Of a stretch of 64,000 nt of DNA, positions 33,401-44,197 are shown one piece after another. This DNA comes from Limnephilus marmoratus (lineage: Eukaryota > Arthropoda > Insecta > Trichoptera > Limnephilidae). A model generated the notes under the pieces. It was not told the DNA's origin, made no database searches, and saw only the letters and a program-made list of their open reading frames with translations. Position 1 is the stretch's first letter. Each line of letters begins with the position of its first letter. Both the position numbers and the translations under genes were made by a program. The stretch spans positions 4,898,001-4,962,000 of the forward strand of contig OU862913.1 in assembly GCA_917880885.1 (NCBI GenBank). Reading direction: 5' to 3'.

Positions 33401-34087
33401 CACTTTCACGAGCGTATTGTCAAAACCCCGTAGACTAATGTCTTCGTGCACTAGCTTGATTCTACTGAATTTACTGAAATAACACTCCTTGGAAATTACG
33501 CAACAAGATGCTCCAGAATCTACCATGAATTTACTCTTGATCCCGTCTAGTGAAACTTCAATAAAAAATGGTTCGACACTATTAACTTCACCCAACTTTG
33601 TGTCCGACAACAAAGTATTCACACTCTTACGTGTTGAGGAACGCTTGCACTGTTTTGCGAGATGACCCTTCGTACTGCAAATTTTACATAAATAATTTTT
33701 ATATCTACATTCCGTCGCGATGTGATTATTGTGACCACAAACGGTACAATTTTGTTTCACAGCGTTCGCTGGCGACTGTGACCGTGCCCTGTTGCTATGC
33801 CCGAAACGCTTCACGTCTCTGTCTTTCACACGCGAATTATTAAAAGAGAGTCGACCGGCCTTGAGCTGTACATTAGCGTAAACCGTATTATCAACTCGGG
33901 ACTGCGCTTGAGTTGAAGCTACGAGGTCAATGCACTCGGCGACTTGTAAACATTTTTCGAACGAGTGTAATTCACCCTCGAGAAATAATTTTTCCCTTAC
34001 CTTTCCTGGTTTACAACCCAAAACAAAGAAATCCCTTAAATTTACTGATAAACTATTCCCAAATTTGCAATTAGTAGAAAGAGACTT
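30464..34087 (-). CDS. Gag-Pol polyprotein of the young gypsy (zinc knuckles to integrase)
   Basis: Open frame of about 1,200 codons downstream of the TAA at 34088-34090; the first ATG is at 34021. Domains in order: two CCHC zinc knuckles (CTVCGHNNHIATEC and CKICSTKGHLAKQC); protease FMVDSGASCCVIS; RT with IDLKSAYSQF and the catalytic FYLDDIIVIG; RNase H with the VTDGSFNGVAATLL motif; integrase zinc finger (HRSHLGVFKTKG...CRDC) and catalytic region (LVSDNGTCFCS, SNGQAEATVK); then a C-terminal domain with VWKRHLDQL. Order and motifs fit the mag/K02A2.6-like branch. The polyprotein would replicate and integrate the element. It appears functional apart from the upstream stop. Confidence 0.92.
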   Translation of the reverse strand, partial: KSLSTNCKFGNSLSVNLRDFFVLGCKPGKVREKLFLEGELHSFEKCLQVAECIDLVASTQAQSRVDNTVYANVQLKAGRLSFNNSRVKDRDVKRFGHSNRARSQSPANAVKQNCTVCGHNNHIATECRYKNYLCKICSTKGHLAKQCKRSSTRKSVNTLLSDTKLGEVNSVEPFFIEVSLDGIKSKFMVDSGASCCVISKECYFSKFSRIKLVHEDISLRGFDNTLVKVVGTITPQVEFNGQCHNLKFVVVTSASLSIVGRDFMNLFNVGINGIINSIKQNTLKQRLVKKFPEVFTDKLGKFNKYEVNLTLKETAIPIFRNHRVMPFALKEKVERELDSLLSDGIIEQVQFSEFASPIVPVIKKNGSIRLCGDYKSTVNNQLLVDKYPLPRIEELLTKVNGGKVFAKIDLKSAYSQFVLKKECRRFTTINTHLGLFQYKRLVYGLSPAPAIFAKAMANCLSGLQNMTFYLDDIIVIGEDEDDLEKNVCVVLERLKHCNLTVNSDKCEFNLKVIEFLGYKISEQGIQPCERNKEAILNAPAPSDLNNLRSLLGMISYYRNFIPNMANILSPLYELLKKDVKFQWGTEQENSFAIIKRILTSDRILTHFDENIPVKLVTDGSFNGVAATLLHRFQNGVERPIGFASRTLTKAEKNYSILDIEATAIIFGIKKFYQYLYGREFILAVDNQPLVRILGENKEVPKIAASRLQRYAIMLGSFNFKIEYVKSKNNCSDFLSRCPIEKVSCEDEIESDYINYFENNGFNLSLDVIKSETEKDDVLGQVKNFLIEGWPASVKKAQSGNFIRIFWEKRLELSLINGCVLYQHRVVVPESLRQEVLKMLHRSHLGVFKTKGIAKSFVWWPKINQDLEKITENCRDCLEIKPESQKSSLAVWPYEPEVWFRVHIDHGSLYNKNFLVVVDSSSKWIECLEVNSLSSKENIEILHRLFSQFGFPATLVSDNGTCFCSEDFENFCKKNGIEHITSPVNHPSSNGQAEATVKTCKNFLKKICKHNGFPSDYKEKLGNFLADYRNTVHATTGCEPSVLLMGRKIRTVFDSLIPRKIEDRTGSSGSTRRNKVIKKVTQSQNNQKRQYKGRVKSGFNIGQKVMTRDFRSQGNRLWVPGVIVDKKGSKIYFIKINKSNMVWKRHLDQLKELHVSWQEEDNQEFASDTLELSTDELDLSGMLRNRSVSNSVSPCFRSNPWQGRLRPR

Positions 34088-34423
34088 TTACCGCACTGCA
34101 AACTCACGGATTGATTCGTCATTTCTTTGTTTAGCACTGTAAAACTTAGATCTCTCTTCAAAAAAACATTTCGTTGAACAACAATACTCATCAAGTTTAG
34201 ATATCAAATCTTCTAACTTAATGTCTGTTACCTTTTTAGGAATGCACAAATTAACCAATAAGGAAAAACAATCATCTTTCAATGCATTCAGGAAAATAGC
34301 CCTTTTTTTATCATCCGATGCAAACTTTTCATCATTCACGAGGAGAAATTGTCCGAGGCGGACCTTGAAGTTCTCCCAGTTCCCGTCACGCAAACTGAAG
34401 GACTCCAATCCTCGAGACTCCAT
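34088..34423 (-). CDS. Gag N-terminal part of the young gypsy
   Basis: Starts at ATG 34421-34423 (MESRGLESFSLRDGNWENF), a gag-like beginning; the frame is also open further upstream to 34591 but that part looks like leader. It ends ESIREFAVR followed by TAA. The next frame is in phase with it, so gag and pol form one reading frame broken by a single stop codon. A gag-internal stop before the zinc knuckles is more likely a mutation than programmed readthrough. Confidence 0.8.
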   Translation of the reverse strand: MESRGLESFSLRDGNWENFKVRLGQFLLVNDEKFASDDKKRAIFLNALKDDCFSLLVNLCIPKKVTDIKLEDLISKLDEYCCSTKCFFEERSKFYSAKQRNDESIREFAVR

Positions 34424-34885
34424 GTTCCCAATGCCCAGAAGGTACCCAAATAGAGAGAAAGAAAACAGAAAAAACAAAAACTTCCCAATGAGGCTTCTTC
34501 TTCTGCCGTCTGCTCCCTGGACCCTGCTCCGGAAACTGCTCCTTGACCCTGTGAATTGATGGCTCCTTCCAGACCCGTCACACAGTAACACCGATGGCTA
34601 CCCCAGATCACTCCTGCGACCTGGATCTCCGATCCTTGACCCTCAGAGATGTCGATTGACGCTGGACCTCCCGTGCTTCCCCCTTCCGAAAAGCTGGCTG
34701 GCTCCAGTGTCTTCTTGCACTTCACTCCTTGCAGTGAAGTGTTGGAATAATTTCGGTCCGGCCTTTCTTACCGACCCGAAATAATAATGTTACCGCGTAT
34801 TTTTGCCAAATTTTTGTGCCAAATTTTTTTGCGCGTCGATTCTTTACGCGATATTTCTGCCGTATTGTGCAGAATCGTGTACCGT

Positions 34886-34896
34886 AGGCTGCGCCA
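34886..34896 (-). promoter_or_regulatory. Primer-binding site of the young gypsy
   Basis: The minus strand reads GTGGCGCAGCCTACGG immediately after the 5' LTR; TGG at this place is the usual start complementary to a tRNA 3' CCA. The tRNA was not identified. Confidence 0.55.
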
Positions 34897-34897
34897 C

Positions 34898-35122
34898 TGT
34901 TAAATACAGACTCGAGTGTAGGCGAGGTTATTTATAAATAATGCGCGTATTGGCGATATGGATATTTATTATAAGTAATGGCTATAAATACGTCCTAACT
35001 AACGTGTTGGCGGTTGGAAAAAGAGAGTGAGGAGAGGCCTGCATCTCCTTTTATATGCGGGATCACCTGTCTCGCTCTTGTATGGCCGGAAACAGGTGTG
35101 CCACCCTAAAACCTCTCTCACA
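34898..35122 (-). repeat. 5' LTR of the young gypsy
   Basis: Identical by eye to 30045-30269; followed by target duplication CTAAG. Confidence 0.93.
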
Positions 35123-35163
35123 CTAAGTATTTAATAACAAATAAAAAGTGCTTGTAAGTAGTC

Positions 35164-35601
35164 ATGGTGTATATTATTAAAAACCAAGTGAAGACATTAC
35201 AATTATCAACTTTGGTCTCCGGCCGTCCACGGGGCTTGATCTGCAGGTTGAAATTTCCAGAACGAAAACGTTGGAACCAAAAACGCACTGTGTTTTCTTT
35301 TGCGGTACCATCGCCATACACATCGTTAATCCTTCGAGCCGTTTCTGCAGCACTGGTGCCACGGTGAAACTCGTACTCGTAAATAACGCGATATTTCAAG
35401 TATTCCATTTTGTAAACTAAGTGACGCAAAGAAAAAAAAACAATTAAGGAAAAAACAAATGAATTATCATTTTCGCAACACAAATACATGAGTAAATAGC
35501 TGTATAAATTTGAATTTGGAATTCCTAACCAAAGAGAAGATATTTGAGATCAAAGTTGCCAGTAGTACGGCAAAATGCCAATTTCATATGTAAGGACCTA
35601 A
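35164..35601 (-). pseudogene. mariner transposon, 5' fragment
   Basis: The right end reads TTAGGTCCTTACATATGAAA on the minus strand, followed outside by TA, as in mariner. The transposase N-terminus (about 35408 down to 35190) encodes FHRGTSAAETARRIND, FWFQRFRSGNFNLQ and PRGRPETKVDN, the helix-turn-helix part. The rest (DDD catalytic region and second TIR) is missing; it abuts the old gypsy LTR. Confidence 0.85.
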
Positions 35602-35607
35602 TATTAA

Positions 35608-36362
35608 TCTATAATATAAAAATGAATCGCTAAATTTGTTGGTCAGCGCAAATCTCGAGATCAGCTGAACCGATTTCGCTAATTCTCTTTTTAGAATATT
35701 CCTTGAAGTTCGAGGATGATTCTTACGGAGAGAAAAATTAAGAAAATTGCGCACAAAATTAGATAATAATAGAAAACATCGCACGTTTGATAGTTCGCGT
35801 GTTAGAGAATGACATTTTGCAAAACAATGAATGATTGTTCAATCATGATACTATTTTTGAAAAGTTGAAAAATTTATTTAAAGTAGGTACTCCCCTAATT
35901 GCTTGAATCGAATCAAGAATTTTAGATATTTTAAATAGGTACCTATGTTAGGTACCAAATTTAATATACATGAAAAATGGAAATTTGAATAAAAATTGTA
36001 AAAGGTGGCATGCGGGCTGCTTAAAAACTGAATGTATTGGGATTGAATATATGGAACGTTGGCGGGACGAGTGAGCGGGAAAGGGAAGAGGGAAGGCGGG
36101 GAAGGTGGAAGGGGAACGCGGGAGGGGAAGGGGACGTGTGAGGGGGGAGGGGAACTCGGGAGGGGGGTTCGCGGGACGGGGGGAGGTTGGGGGAATGGAG
36201 TGGGGAGAAAGAAGGTGGAGGAGACGGAGTGGGAACACGAGAGGGGAAGAGGACGCAGGAAAAGAAGGGGAGGCGGAAGGGGAACGGGACGAATGGGAAA
36301 GGACACTCAGGGAGAAACTATTTCTTTATTAAATGGCATAGCAACGCATGCCGGGACCAGCT
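35608..36362 (+). mobile_element. Non-autonomous Helitron, lost CTAG end
   Basis: Starts A|TCTATAATATAAAAATGAAT and is the same family as 49819-50577, with a G/A-rich cargo (about 36060-36290). It ends GCATGCCGGGACCAGC then a T run, so the CTAG is disrupted. Confidence 0.7.
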
Positions 36363-36394
36363 TTTTTTGTGTGTTCGTTATTGTCAGGACAAGG

Positions 36395-36735
36395 TTTGTA
36401 TAAAACTTCAGGTGAGCTCTGGCATTATGAAATTTGTATTAAAAAATTGATATTGGTGACACGCGAGGTTTGAAAACTGAATGTATGGAAAGCGTGAGAG
36501 AGGGAGAGATGGGGGAGGGGAACCAGGGAGGGGGAGGGGAACTTGGGAGGGGGAGGGGGACCTGGGAGGGGGGAGGGGAACTCGGGAGGGGGATTTGCGA
36601 GACGGGGGAAGGGGGGGGGGGGGGGTAGTGAAGTTGGGAGAGGGAAGGTGGAGGTGACGGAGTGGGAAAAGACACGCAGGGAGAATAAGTGGCATAGAAA
36701 CGCATACCGGGAACTCACTATAATAATATAAATTG
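36395..36735 (+). mobile_element. Helitron-like fragment with G-rich cargo
   Basis: Begins GGTGAGCTCTGGCATTATG, close to the body of the Helitrons at 9400 and 14920. It has a G-rich tract at about 36490-36625 with runs of 7-10 G, and ends ACGCATACCGGGAACTC. No exact termini. Confidence 0.5.
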
Positions 36736-36777
36736 AGCGACCGATCGATTTGATTTGTTTGCAAATTAACAGATTCT

Positions 36778-39700
36778 ATTTTTTTTTATTTTTTTTTTAT
36801 ATTTTTTTTATTTAATTTAATATGATGACATATAATACAATATAAGATATGGGTAGTCCCACAAAGCTGTGACAGATCAGCATGTCTGTAGGTTCTACCA
36901 TTAAATATTATTACATAACACACATTAGTCTAGGTAACAATATTAATACCTAATATAAGATTTACTACAGATAAATATGTTGTTCATTTATTAACCACTT
37001 TTTTGTCAGTTTATGGCAGGGTTCCTCATTATTTTTAAAATTAATGTTTTGATGTAATATGTTGTAAATCAAGGGTATCATGTATTCGAGCGTTCTGCTA
37101 CCATACTTATTTGATATTCGTGGTATTTTTAGGCCTTTGTTTTCAGTAAATCTTGTTGTGTGACTATGCACCAATAAATTTTTGTACCTGCTTTCTTCCG
37201 AATTATCCATAATTATAATGTACCAGAGAAGCCCTTTAATTGGAAGTAGGCCCTCAGACCCATACCCCATACAGTAATTTTAAGTTGTTTCTTTGTTTGT
37301 AAATGCTAGGTTTAACAATTTTTTAATTATGGCAGTCTGTAAATTTTGAATGTATTTAATATTAATTTTACTCGAATGTCCCCATGTTCGAATTCCATAT
37401 CTAAGTATGGATTCGACCATAGAATGGTATATAAGTTTGAGAGTGCATCGAGGCAACACAAGTTTTAATTTATAAAAATTACTCGCCAAACATCGGAGCT
37501 GGTTACAGATTTTGATCACTTGTTTATTCCATTTAAAGTTATTATCTACGAGTAAGTGTATTCATTTGTAAAATCAATTTTTTCACAGTAGCAATGTTAT
37601 CAATTTTTTTATGTATACATTCAAAATTATGAGCAGTTATTTTAGGTAAACTCCATATTTTCAAGCTCGGTGATCTTATGTACATACATTTAGTTTTTTG
37701 ACATTAATTATTAGTCCTACATCATGAGACCATTTGAGTAGCTCGTTAAAGTCACTTTGCAATTCTTTCATAGCTATTTCCGGATTTTCATTTGATACAA
37801 CTAGTGCAGTATCATCTGCAAAAATGAATCTACGGGCTATTTTAAAAAGTTTAGACAAGGCAATGACATATATAATGTATAATTTAGGGCCTAAAATTGA
37901 CCCTTGGGGTACTCCTGATTTGATAAATCTAAAATTACTCATTTCATTCAAAATCTTAACATACATTTTTCTATTTGTTAAATAGTTTTTGAAAAATGAT
38001 AGTAGTTTACCACGGATTCCTATGATTTCAAGTACCTTGATTAATTGTGTGTGGCTGAGTGTATCGAAAGCTTTTGAGAAGTCAATAAATAATACCATTA
38101 GGTACATGTTTTCTAGAATTAAGCTGTGAATTTATATAATTAGAAAATTTTTCGAGAAGTTTATCACAGCTTTTTTTTTTGGAAGCCATACTGACATTCA
38201 TCAATAATGCCCAATTTATTTAAATATTTATCCAAATTTATCGATATATATTTTTCTAAGATTTTTTCTAATGCGGGTAACAATGAAATGGGCCTATAAT
38301 TATTTATTACGGTGTGATCTCCATTTTTATAAATGGGCCTTATGATGCTGCATTTTAGTTCAGCTGGAATGATGCTTGTGTCAATAATTCTGTTTATTAG
38401 GTGGGTAATCATAGGACTAAGTAATTTTACATGTTTTTTTAGATCATACATGCGAATTAGATCCACGCCCGGCGTCTTGGAGTTTTTCATTTGTCCGATA
38501 ATGCATTCAGTTTGTTTCGCATTAGCTCTTGGTAGGTACATTGAATGTAGCAAATGTTCTTGATTGCATTCAGACGCTCGAACGTTGCATTCGTGTAATA
38601 ACTGATTTACACCCTCGTCAAAGAAATTTGCAAAATTTTCTACCGTCACATCCGCCGCTTGAGAATGTAAGAAATATTTAGATATGATTTCGTCACAATC
38701 GGATTTTTTTTCCTTCCTAATATTTGATTTACTTCATTCCATGTTTTTTTAATGTCTTTGAAGCAATGATTAAATTTGTTATTATAATATATTTTTTTTG
38801 TGTTTAATATTTTTTTATTGAGTCTATTTCTGTATTTCTTGTATTCGATTTCATATAATTTATTGTTAGGGGCGTTTTTCCATTTTCTCCATAGTGTGTC
38901 TCGTAGTTGTATATTTTCAATGAGGTTATAATTTATCCAGCCTTTTTGGTTATTACGATGTTTATTTGTATTTGATTTCGTTATGGTACTTTTTTCGTAA
39001 ATATATTTAAATTTAGATTTAATTTCTTCATATATTAAGTTAGGTTCCGTTATGTTTAGTATTTCATTCCAATTTGTGATTTCAATCAGTAGATCCACTT
39101 TTTTTTCCGATATTACAGTATATTTCGTAAGGTGCGATTTATTGGAGGTACCTATCTCATTAGTAGAGAAACGAATCGTGGTCGCAATAAGGTAATGGTC
39201 CGCTATAATAGTTTCACATACGCATGAGCTGATTTCATTTGTCTCTCTCTCTCTTACATAGATATGATCTAGACATGTAGCCGTTACGTAGTTTGTCAGT
39301 ACGGCTTCACGCGTCACATCATAAATACATTTTAAAAATCCAAATTTAGCCATCATGTTTTAGTATTGCATTACAATTGATTCCTGAAAATTTAATAAAT
39401 TTATGTTCGTATCCCCGAGAACGATAACAGATTCTTTAATTTCGATATTTCCCAATATAGCTTCCAACTCTTCGAGAAATAATTTTTTATTTGAATTAGG
39501 TGGTCTGTATATTGCCAGTATATGTATACGTTTATGTTTATTTACAGAAATAGTTCCGTAAACACATTCAAAATTTGTTGGCATTATGTTAATTTGTTCA
39601 AACGTAAGGTGATCTTTTACGTATATAATAATCCCGATCTGTTTTTTCGACAAAAGTAATGAGAGCTAAATCCCGATATTGTGTATAGATTTATATCATT

Positions 39701-40100
39701 TTGATTTATCGACGTTTCGCAAATCGTAATTATATCAATATTACTTAGAGAGCTAGAGATAACGAGAAGAAAAGTTTCCCAATATTTTGATAAAGATCTA
39801 ATATTCAAGTGGATTGCAGTTAAATTATTATTTCCTGATACATATTTTTTTATAATCCAGTTATCAAAACTTCGCGTGCGTTCATAATCGATTTCAGAGA
39901 TGTGAAATTCTCCGTTTAAATCGCCATAATATTGAATAATATTTTAAAATGCAGCAGTAATTTATAAACATGTATAAGGATTTAATTAAACATAAAATAT
40001 ATGTAGATATTATTATAGTAGTGAGCCTTTCCAGTACGCATTGTTCAAGATTTATTTCAAAGCTAGGTAAATTTAATAATTGGCACATGTTAAAGGTGAC
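36778..40100 (-). pseudogene. LINE ORF2 (endonuclease and reverse transcriptase), broken
   Basis: Reading leftwards: apurinic-type endonuclease (MNIRSLSKYWE at 39808, IYRPPNSNKK, IADHYLIA at ~39210), linker, then RT (NNYRPISLLPALEKILEKYI, DFSKAFDTLSH, GVPQGSILGP, FADDTALVVS) down to 37676. The C-terminal pieces run 37519-36965. At least five frame breaks. Together with ORF1 at 40472-41414 it is nearly full length, with an A/T-rich 3' end at 36778-36830. Clade: Jockey/CR1-like. Confidence 0.85.
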
Positions 40101-40471
40101 TATAATAATATATCCTCTACATATATGAGTAGATGAGTATATAGTAGCATCAGTATAAAATTCAGTGTGCTGTTGTTAACACTTTGGTAATAGGACAATA
40201 CATTTAAAAATATATTTAGCGGTAATTTTTGCATGGATATGAAATGTTTGTACTTGAGAAGTAAAATATGAATATTGTTATTTTTAATAAAAGGTGATAA
40301 GAAGATAAAGTAATAAAATTTTAGTTATTAACATTATTATAATTAATATGTATATGTTTTTAAGTACTAACATATCTAATCATATTCTATACGACTTTGG
40401 GCAATATGCATCATCTTTTTGAAGTAGGTACATACAGTTTGAATTATTTGCTTTATGGTTAGTATTTAGGT

Positions 40472-41414
40472 TCATCTTGAGGTTTTTATTTTGAAGGATA
40501 CAATTGCTGCACTTTTCTTCTTCATTTTTATTTGGGCATTCCTTCCATTCATGGTCTTTTGCGCAATGTAAGCACGTTGCACTTTTTTCTTTGTTGAATC
40601 ATTTGATTGCCGTATGTCCAAACTTAAGGCAATGGTAACACTGCGTGATTGGAATTGCATCTTCTACACGTACTCTGTTGAATCCTATATTGATTTTTTC
40701 CCTTTCGATGAGGTGCGTCCTTAATTGTCCGCTTGTTTCCAGTATGTAGTTGGTAAGTCCATTTAGGTTTTTTGGTTTGAACATCTTGATTAATTTTATC
40801 GTATTTTTTGGGTCATTTTCCATGATATCCTTTATACCCTCATTTTGAGTTTTTAGGACCTCAATTATTTCTTATTCTGTCAGATCTGCCTGTACATTTC
40901 TTACGAAAATTTTGGGGTTTTTCTTTTTTAATTCTTTGGCAACCATATTTTTTGAGCAGTTTATTTATTTCATCCGTCAATTTTTCTGCGTGGACTTTAG
41001 TAGGGCAAGATATTATCAGTTAATTTTGAGCGGTTTTGCGAACTCCATTTACTGCAATACCTAAATTTGCTATTTTTATTTTTTTGACGATTTGATCTTT
41101 TATCGCGTCTGATGTCATATTCGTGTTTTCACTTTTAATAATGAATGAATATTTCGATTCCGGTATTTCTTTTAGTCGACTTGCATAGGTTTTTTTTCCA
41201 TGTAACTCACATTTTCAATTTTTTTTTCTAATTTTTCTATTAGTTTGTTTTGCAGTGAAGCGATCTCGTTTTGAAATGAAATTTTTTCGAGCATCCATTT
41301 TTCTTCTAGAAGTTTTATGTTTGTTTCTAGATTAGTTTTGGCCTTGGAGTCTTGTTTGGTCGATATATTTGAGATTTCAATTTTTATATTCTCTATTAGT
41401 TGCAGCACGTCCAT
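40472..41414 (-). pseudogene. LINE ORF1 (gag-like), broken
   Basis: A coiled-coil N-terminus (41414-41172, MDVLQLIENIKIEIS...), then decayed sequence, then 40823-40599 with KMFKPKNLNG and a CCHC knuckle CYHCLKFGHTA, and more Cys/His-rich sequence to about 40480. This order (coiled coil, RNA-binding region, knuckles) is typical of Jockey-like ORF1. Several stops. Confidence 0.7.
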
Positions 41415-41436
41415 AATGGGTGGTGGTGTCAGTTAA

Positions 41437-41508
41437 AAGGTTGGATAACTATCCAGTAGATGGCGTTGTGTTTCGTTAGCCGCAGCAACGCGTGGCCGGG
41501 TCAGTTAG
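41437..41508 (+). mobile_element. Helitron 3' end fragment
   Basis: Matches the 3' half of 22261-22412 (AAGGTTGGATAAC...GCAACGCGTGGCCGGGTCAG) but ends TTAG in place of CTAG. It lies directly at the 5' end of the LINE. Confidence 0.65.
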
Positions 41509-41559
41509 TAATCAATAAAATAATTACAAAAATTACATAATTTTAATTTTTTTTTTACA

Positions 41560-43010
41560 TTAACACCACACAGGAGGCCCTGGGGAAAATAATTTCCCTC
41601 AGGGCCTATGTCATCTTTGTAGATGCTGTGTGAAGGGTCTTTTTGAGGAAAGGAAGGAGTGAACATGGGTCTTGAAGAGACCCATGTTGTAGGAGGGAGG
41701 AAACACAGAGGCCGGCAAATCGTTCCACAGCCGAACCGTTGAACTCAAGAACGAGTCATAGAAACGACCCGTTCTCATGTGAGTAATGTCAACCGTGTAC
41801 AAATGTTGGGCGCGTGTTTGGCGTGTTTCCCGACTATGCACCGGTGCCGAGGGGATCAATGATGCTAGTTCCTCGGAGCATCTTCCATTGTAATACCGGT
41901 AGAACAAGGACAGCATTCCCACCTGACGCCTATGCTCTAAAGATTGCAGTCCGTCTGTTAAGATGGGAGAATCTATCAAACGGACCGCCCGTTTCTGCAC
42001 AGAGTCAAGGTTTTTTTTTAGTTATTTTGGAGCTCCAGACCAGAGGTGGCTGCCAAATTCAACCATGGGGCGCACTTGCGATTTGTACAGGGTTAGCAGT
42101 TGGGTACTATTAAAGTATCTGCGGGCCCTGTACAGTACGCCCAGTTTCTGAGAGGCTAACTTAACTCTGGTTTCGATGGAGCCCCCGTACCTGAGCTGGT
42201 CACTTAGAGTTACACCAAGCATATCAATGGAGGTCCTGTTCGGAAGGTTGCTTCCGTTGAAAGAGACTAGATTTTCATTTCGATCCCTTTTAGACGTTAT
42301 CAAACATGATTGGGTCTTTGAAACATTAAATTCGACGAGGTTATTCTTACCCCAAGAGAAAATACTCTCGAGGTAACCGTCCATTCTTTGCTTCAAAGCC
42401 CTCCGAGCTATTGGAGTTTGTGTGCCCTTTGGGGGCTTGTCAAACAAAAAGCTATCATGGACTGTACTGTCATCCGTGTAACAATGAATCGGTGCACATG
42501 ACAAGAGGTCATTGATGTGCAACAGAAACAAAGTCGGTGACAGAACCGATCCCTGTGGGACGCCAGCATTTATCGAATGCGAAGAAGAGGTGAAACCGTC
42601 AGCAATCACCTGAATCGACCTCTCCCTCAAAAAGTCGGCAATCCCCTTACACAAGGATGCGGGAAGTCCGTAAGAAAGCAGTTTGTTGACAAGTCCTCGG
42701 TGCCAAACCCGGTCAAAGGCCTTGGAAATATCCAGTGCAACCGTTTGGGTCTCACCAAAACGTTCCAGGTACCGCCCCCAAACATGCGTCACATACGCGA
42801 GAAGATCACCGTACGAGCGGTTCCGCCGGAATCCGTATTGACGGTCGTTAATAATTTTGTTCTTCTCGAGGTATGTGAGCAGTTTGTCGTTGATCACACG
42901 TTCCATTACCTTAGACAGAACTGATGTGATCGCTATGGTCACCCTTCTTTAGAATAGGGTGAATGATCGCTTTTTTCCAACCACAGGGCACAGAGCCAGG
43001 CTTCAGCGAC
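41560..43010 (-). pseudogene. CR1-like LINE reverse transcriptase, 5'-truncated
   Basis: Frames 42942-42022 and 42000-41611. RT motifs are QYGFRRNRSYGDLLAYV, DISKAFDRVWH, AGVPQGSVLSPTLFLLHIND, then CYTDDSTVHDS (YTDD where YADD is usual), and ETRVKLASQKLG. The C-terminus has HRRQVGMLSLFYRYYNGRCS and ends PFTQHLQR. One frame break near 42010. The 3' UTR at left carries the family's terminal motif (GGCCCTGAGGGAAATTATTT on minus). Copies of its C-terminus are at 23043, 44000, 57100 and 60340. Confidence 0.88.
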
Positions 43011-43039
43011 ATTTTGAAAAGCTTCAGGGACATTTTGAA

Positions 43040-43300
43040 ATAGTTTTATCATCACGAGTTTGAGCATTTTTGAATGTAAATATCTACATTAAAAAATGCA
43101 AATCAAGGTAAATTTTGAATGGAATAAAATAAGAATAAAATCGATATTGAGTTATTATATTAAAATGCTGGTATGGAGAACAATTAATCTTTCGCATCGA
43201 AACCGACCTGTACTGTAGTTGCAAGGGTACGATCGCAAGACCATAGTTAGACGAAATTTGTTTTCTCGGCCGCTGGTTAATGGCTCTTAATAATGAAATT
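43040..43300 (+). repeat. Unknown interspersed repeat, copy 1
   Basis: Shares ATAAAATCGATATTGAGTTA, CTGGTA.GGAGAA.AATTAATC and CGGCCGCTGG with 47395-47615, and the first part also (inverted) with 54165-54255. No terminal structure identified. Confidence 0.6.
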
Positions 43301-43330
43301 ATTTTTAGGGAAATTATAATTATTAAACCA

Positions 43331-43515
43331 GACCGGCCAGTGGTTGAGTGGGCATCGCGTTTGGGTCCCACCCGAGCGTCGTGTGTGTTTGATTCCTTGG
43401 CTGGCTAAATCCTCCATCACAACACAAGCAACATTTTCGGCTTTCTGTGGTGGTAGTAAGAGATTTTCAAACATTGTTGGTTTATTCGTAACCCGGGTAT
43501 ATTTGTCATTCTTTG
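43331..43515 (+). mobile_element. tRNA-derived SINE, copy 3
   Basis: Head CCGGCCAGTGGTTGAGTGGG, B box TTTGATTCCTTGGCTGG, body CAACATTTTCGGCTTTCTGT, and a degraded terminal hairpin around GGTTTATTCGTAACCCG. Confidence 0.75.
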
Positions 43516-43559
43516 AAATAAAAATAAAATAAATTAAAGAAATATAAATAAAGTTAAAA

Positions 43560-43780
43560 TGCCGAATACGAGAAAATCAGAATCACAGAAATGGCTATAA
43601 CATACGTTCAGGTTTAGAGGAATGAACATATTATATGAGGAAATGCCAGAAAGTTTGAAGAGTTATGTAATAATGGATGTATTTAAAAAGCGATGTGCAT
43701 ACTCTGAAATCGTATAATCTGAAAAAATGAAGTGTTACCTACACCTATATACAAATGTAGTATAAACTACCCAACTAAAA
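43560..43780 (+). pseudogene. LINE C-terminal scrap
   Basis: Weak reading NILYEEMPESLKSYVIMDVF on the + strand, resembling LINE protein ends (…LP..L...). Low support. Confidence 0.3.
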
Positions 43781-43989
43781 AAAACTGTCAACTTAAATAA
43801 ATACTAAGTTCGCGTATTGTGCAATTTAATTCAGGTTAGAATAGCTTATGAGAATTCGTTTTCTAGAAGTGTGGAATTATACTGGTTCACTTAACTAAGA
43901 GGCCTCTCTTTAGCATTAGCAGTTTGAATGAAGTAGATAAAGTATACATATTTATATTAAGTGTACATTTTTGACACATTAGAATGGGT

Positions 43990-44165
43990 CGCTTTGTCAA
44001 CTAGTCCTTGTATTTACCAACTCAACTTTGGAATGATTTACCTGCATCTGTGTTTTCCCCCTCCTACAATGTAGATATATTCAACGCCTTGGTCAACTCA
44101 TTTCTTTTCTCAAAACGATCTCCCACACAGTATCTCCAAATAACGTATGAGCCAGTGCCACAGAA
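43990..44165 (+). pseudogene. CR1-like LINE C-terminal fragment next to gene 2 promoter
   Basis: Encodes QLWNDLPASVFSPSYNVDIF and NSFLFSKRSPTQYLQ, matching residues near the end of the CR1-like LINE (LWNDLPASVFPPSYN). It ends about 30 bp before a candidate promoter of gene 2. Confidence 0.75.
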
Positions 44166-44197
44166 CTCAAAGGTTGCGCACCGCTTCTTCTTTCCAG

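Larger units (their letters stand above)
30045..35122 (-). mobile_element. Full-length young mag-like gypsy element
   Basis: Two 225-bp LTRs (30045-30269 and 34898-35122) that look identical base for base by eye, bounded by TG...CA and flanked by the 5-bp duplication CTAAG (30040-30044 and 35123-35127). The coding frame is continuous except for one in-frame TAA. Inserted in the 3' LTR of an older related gypsy. Identical LTRs mean a very recent insertion. Confidence 0.93.
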
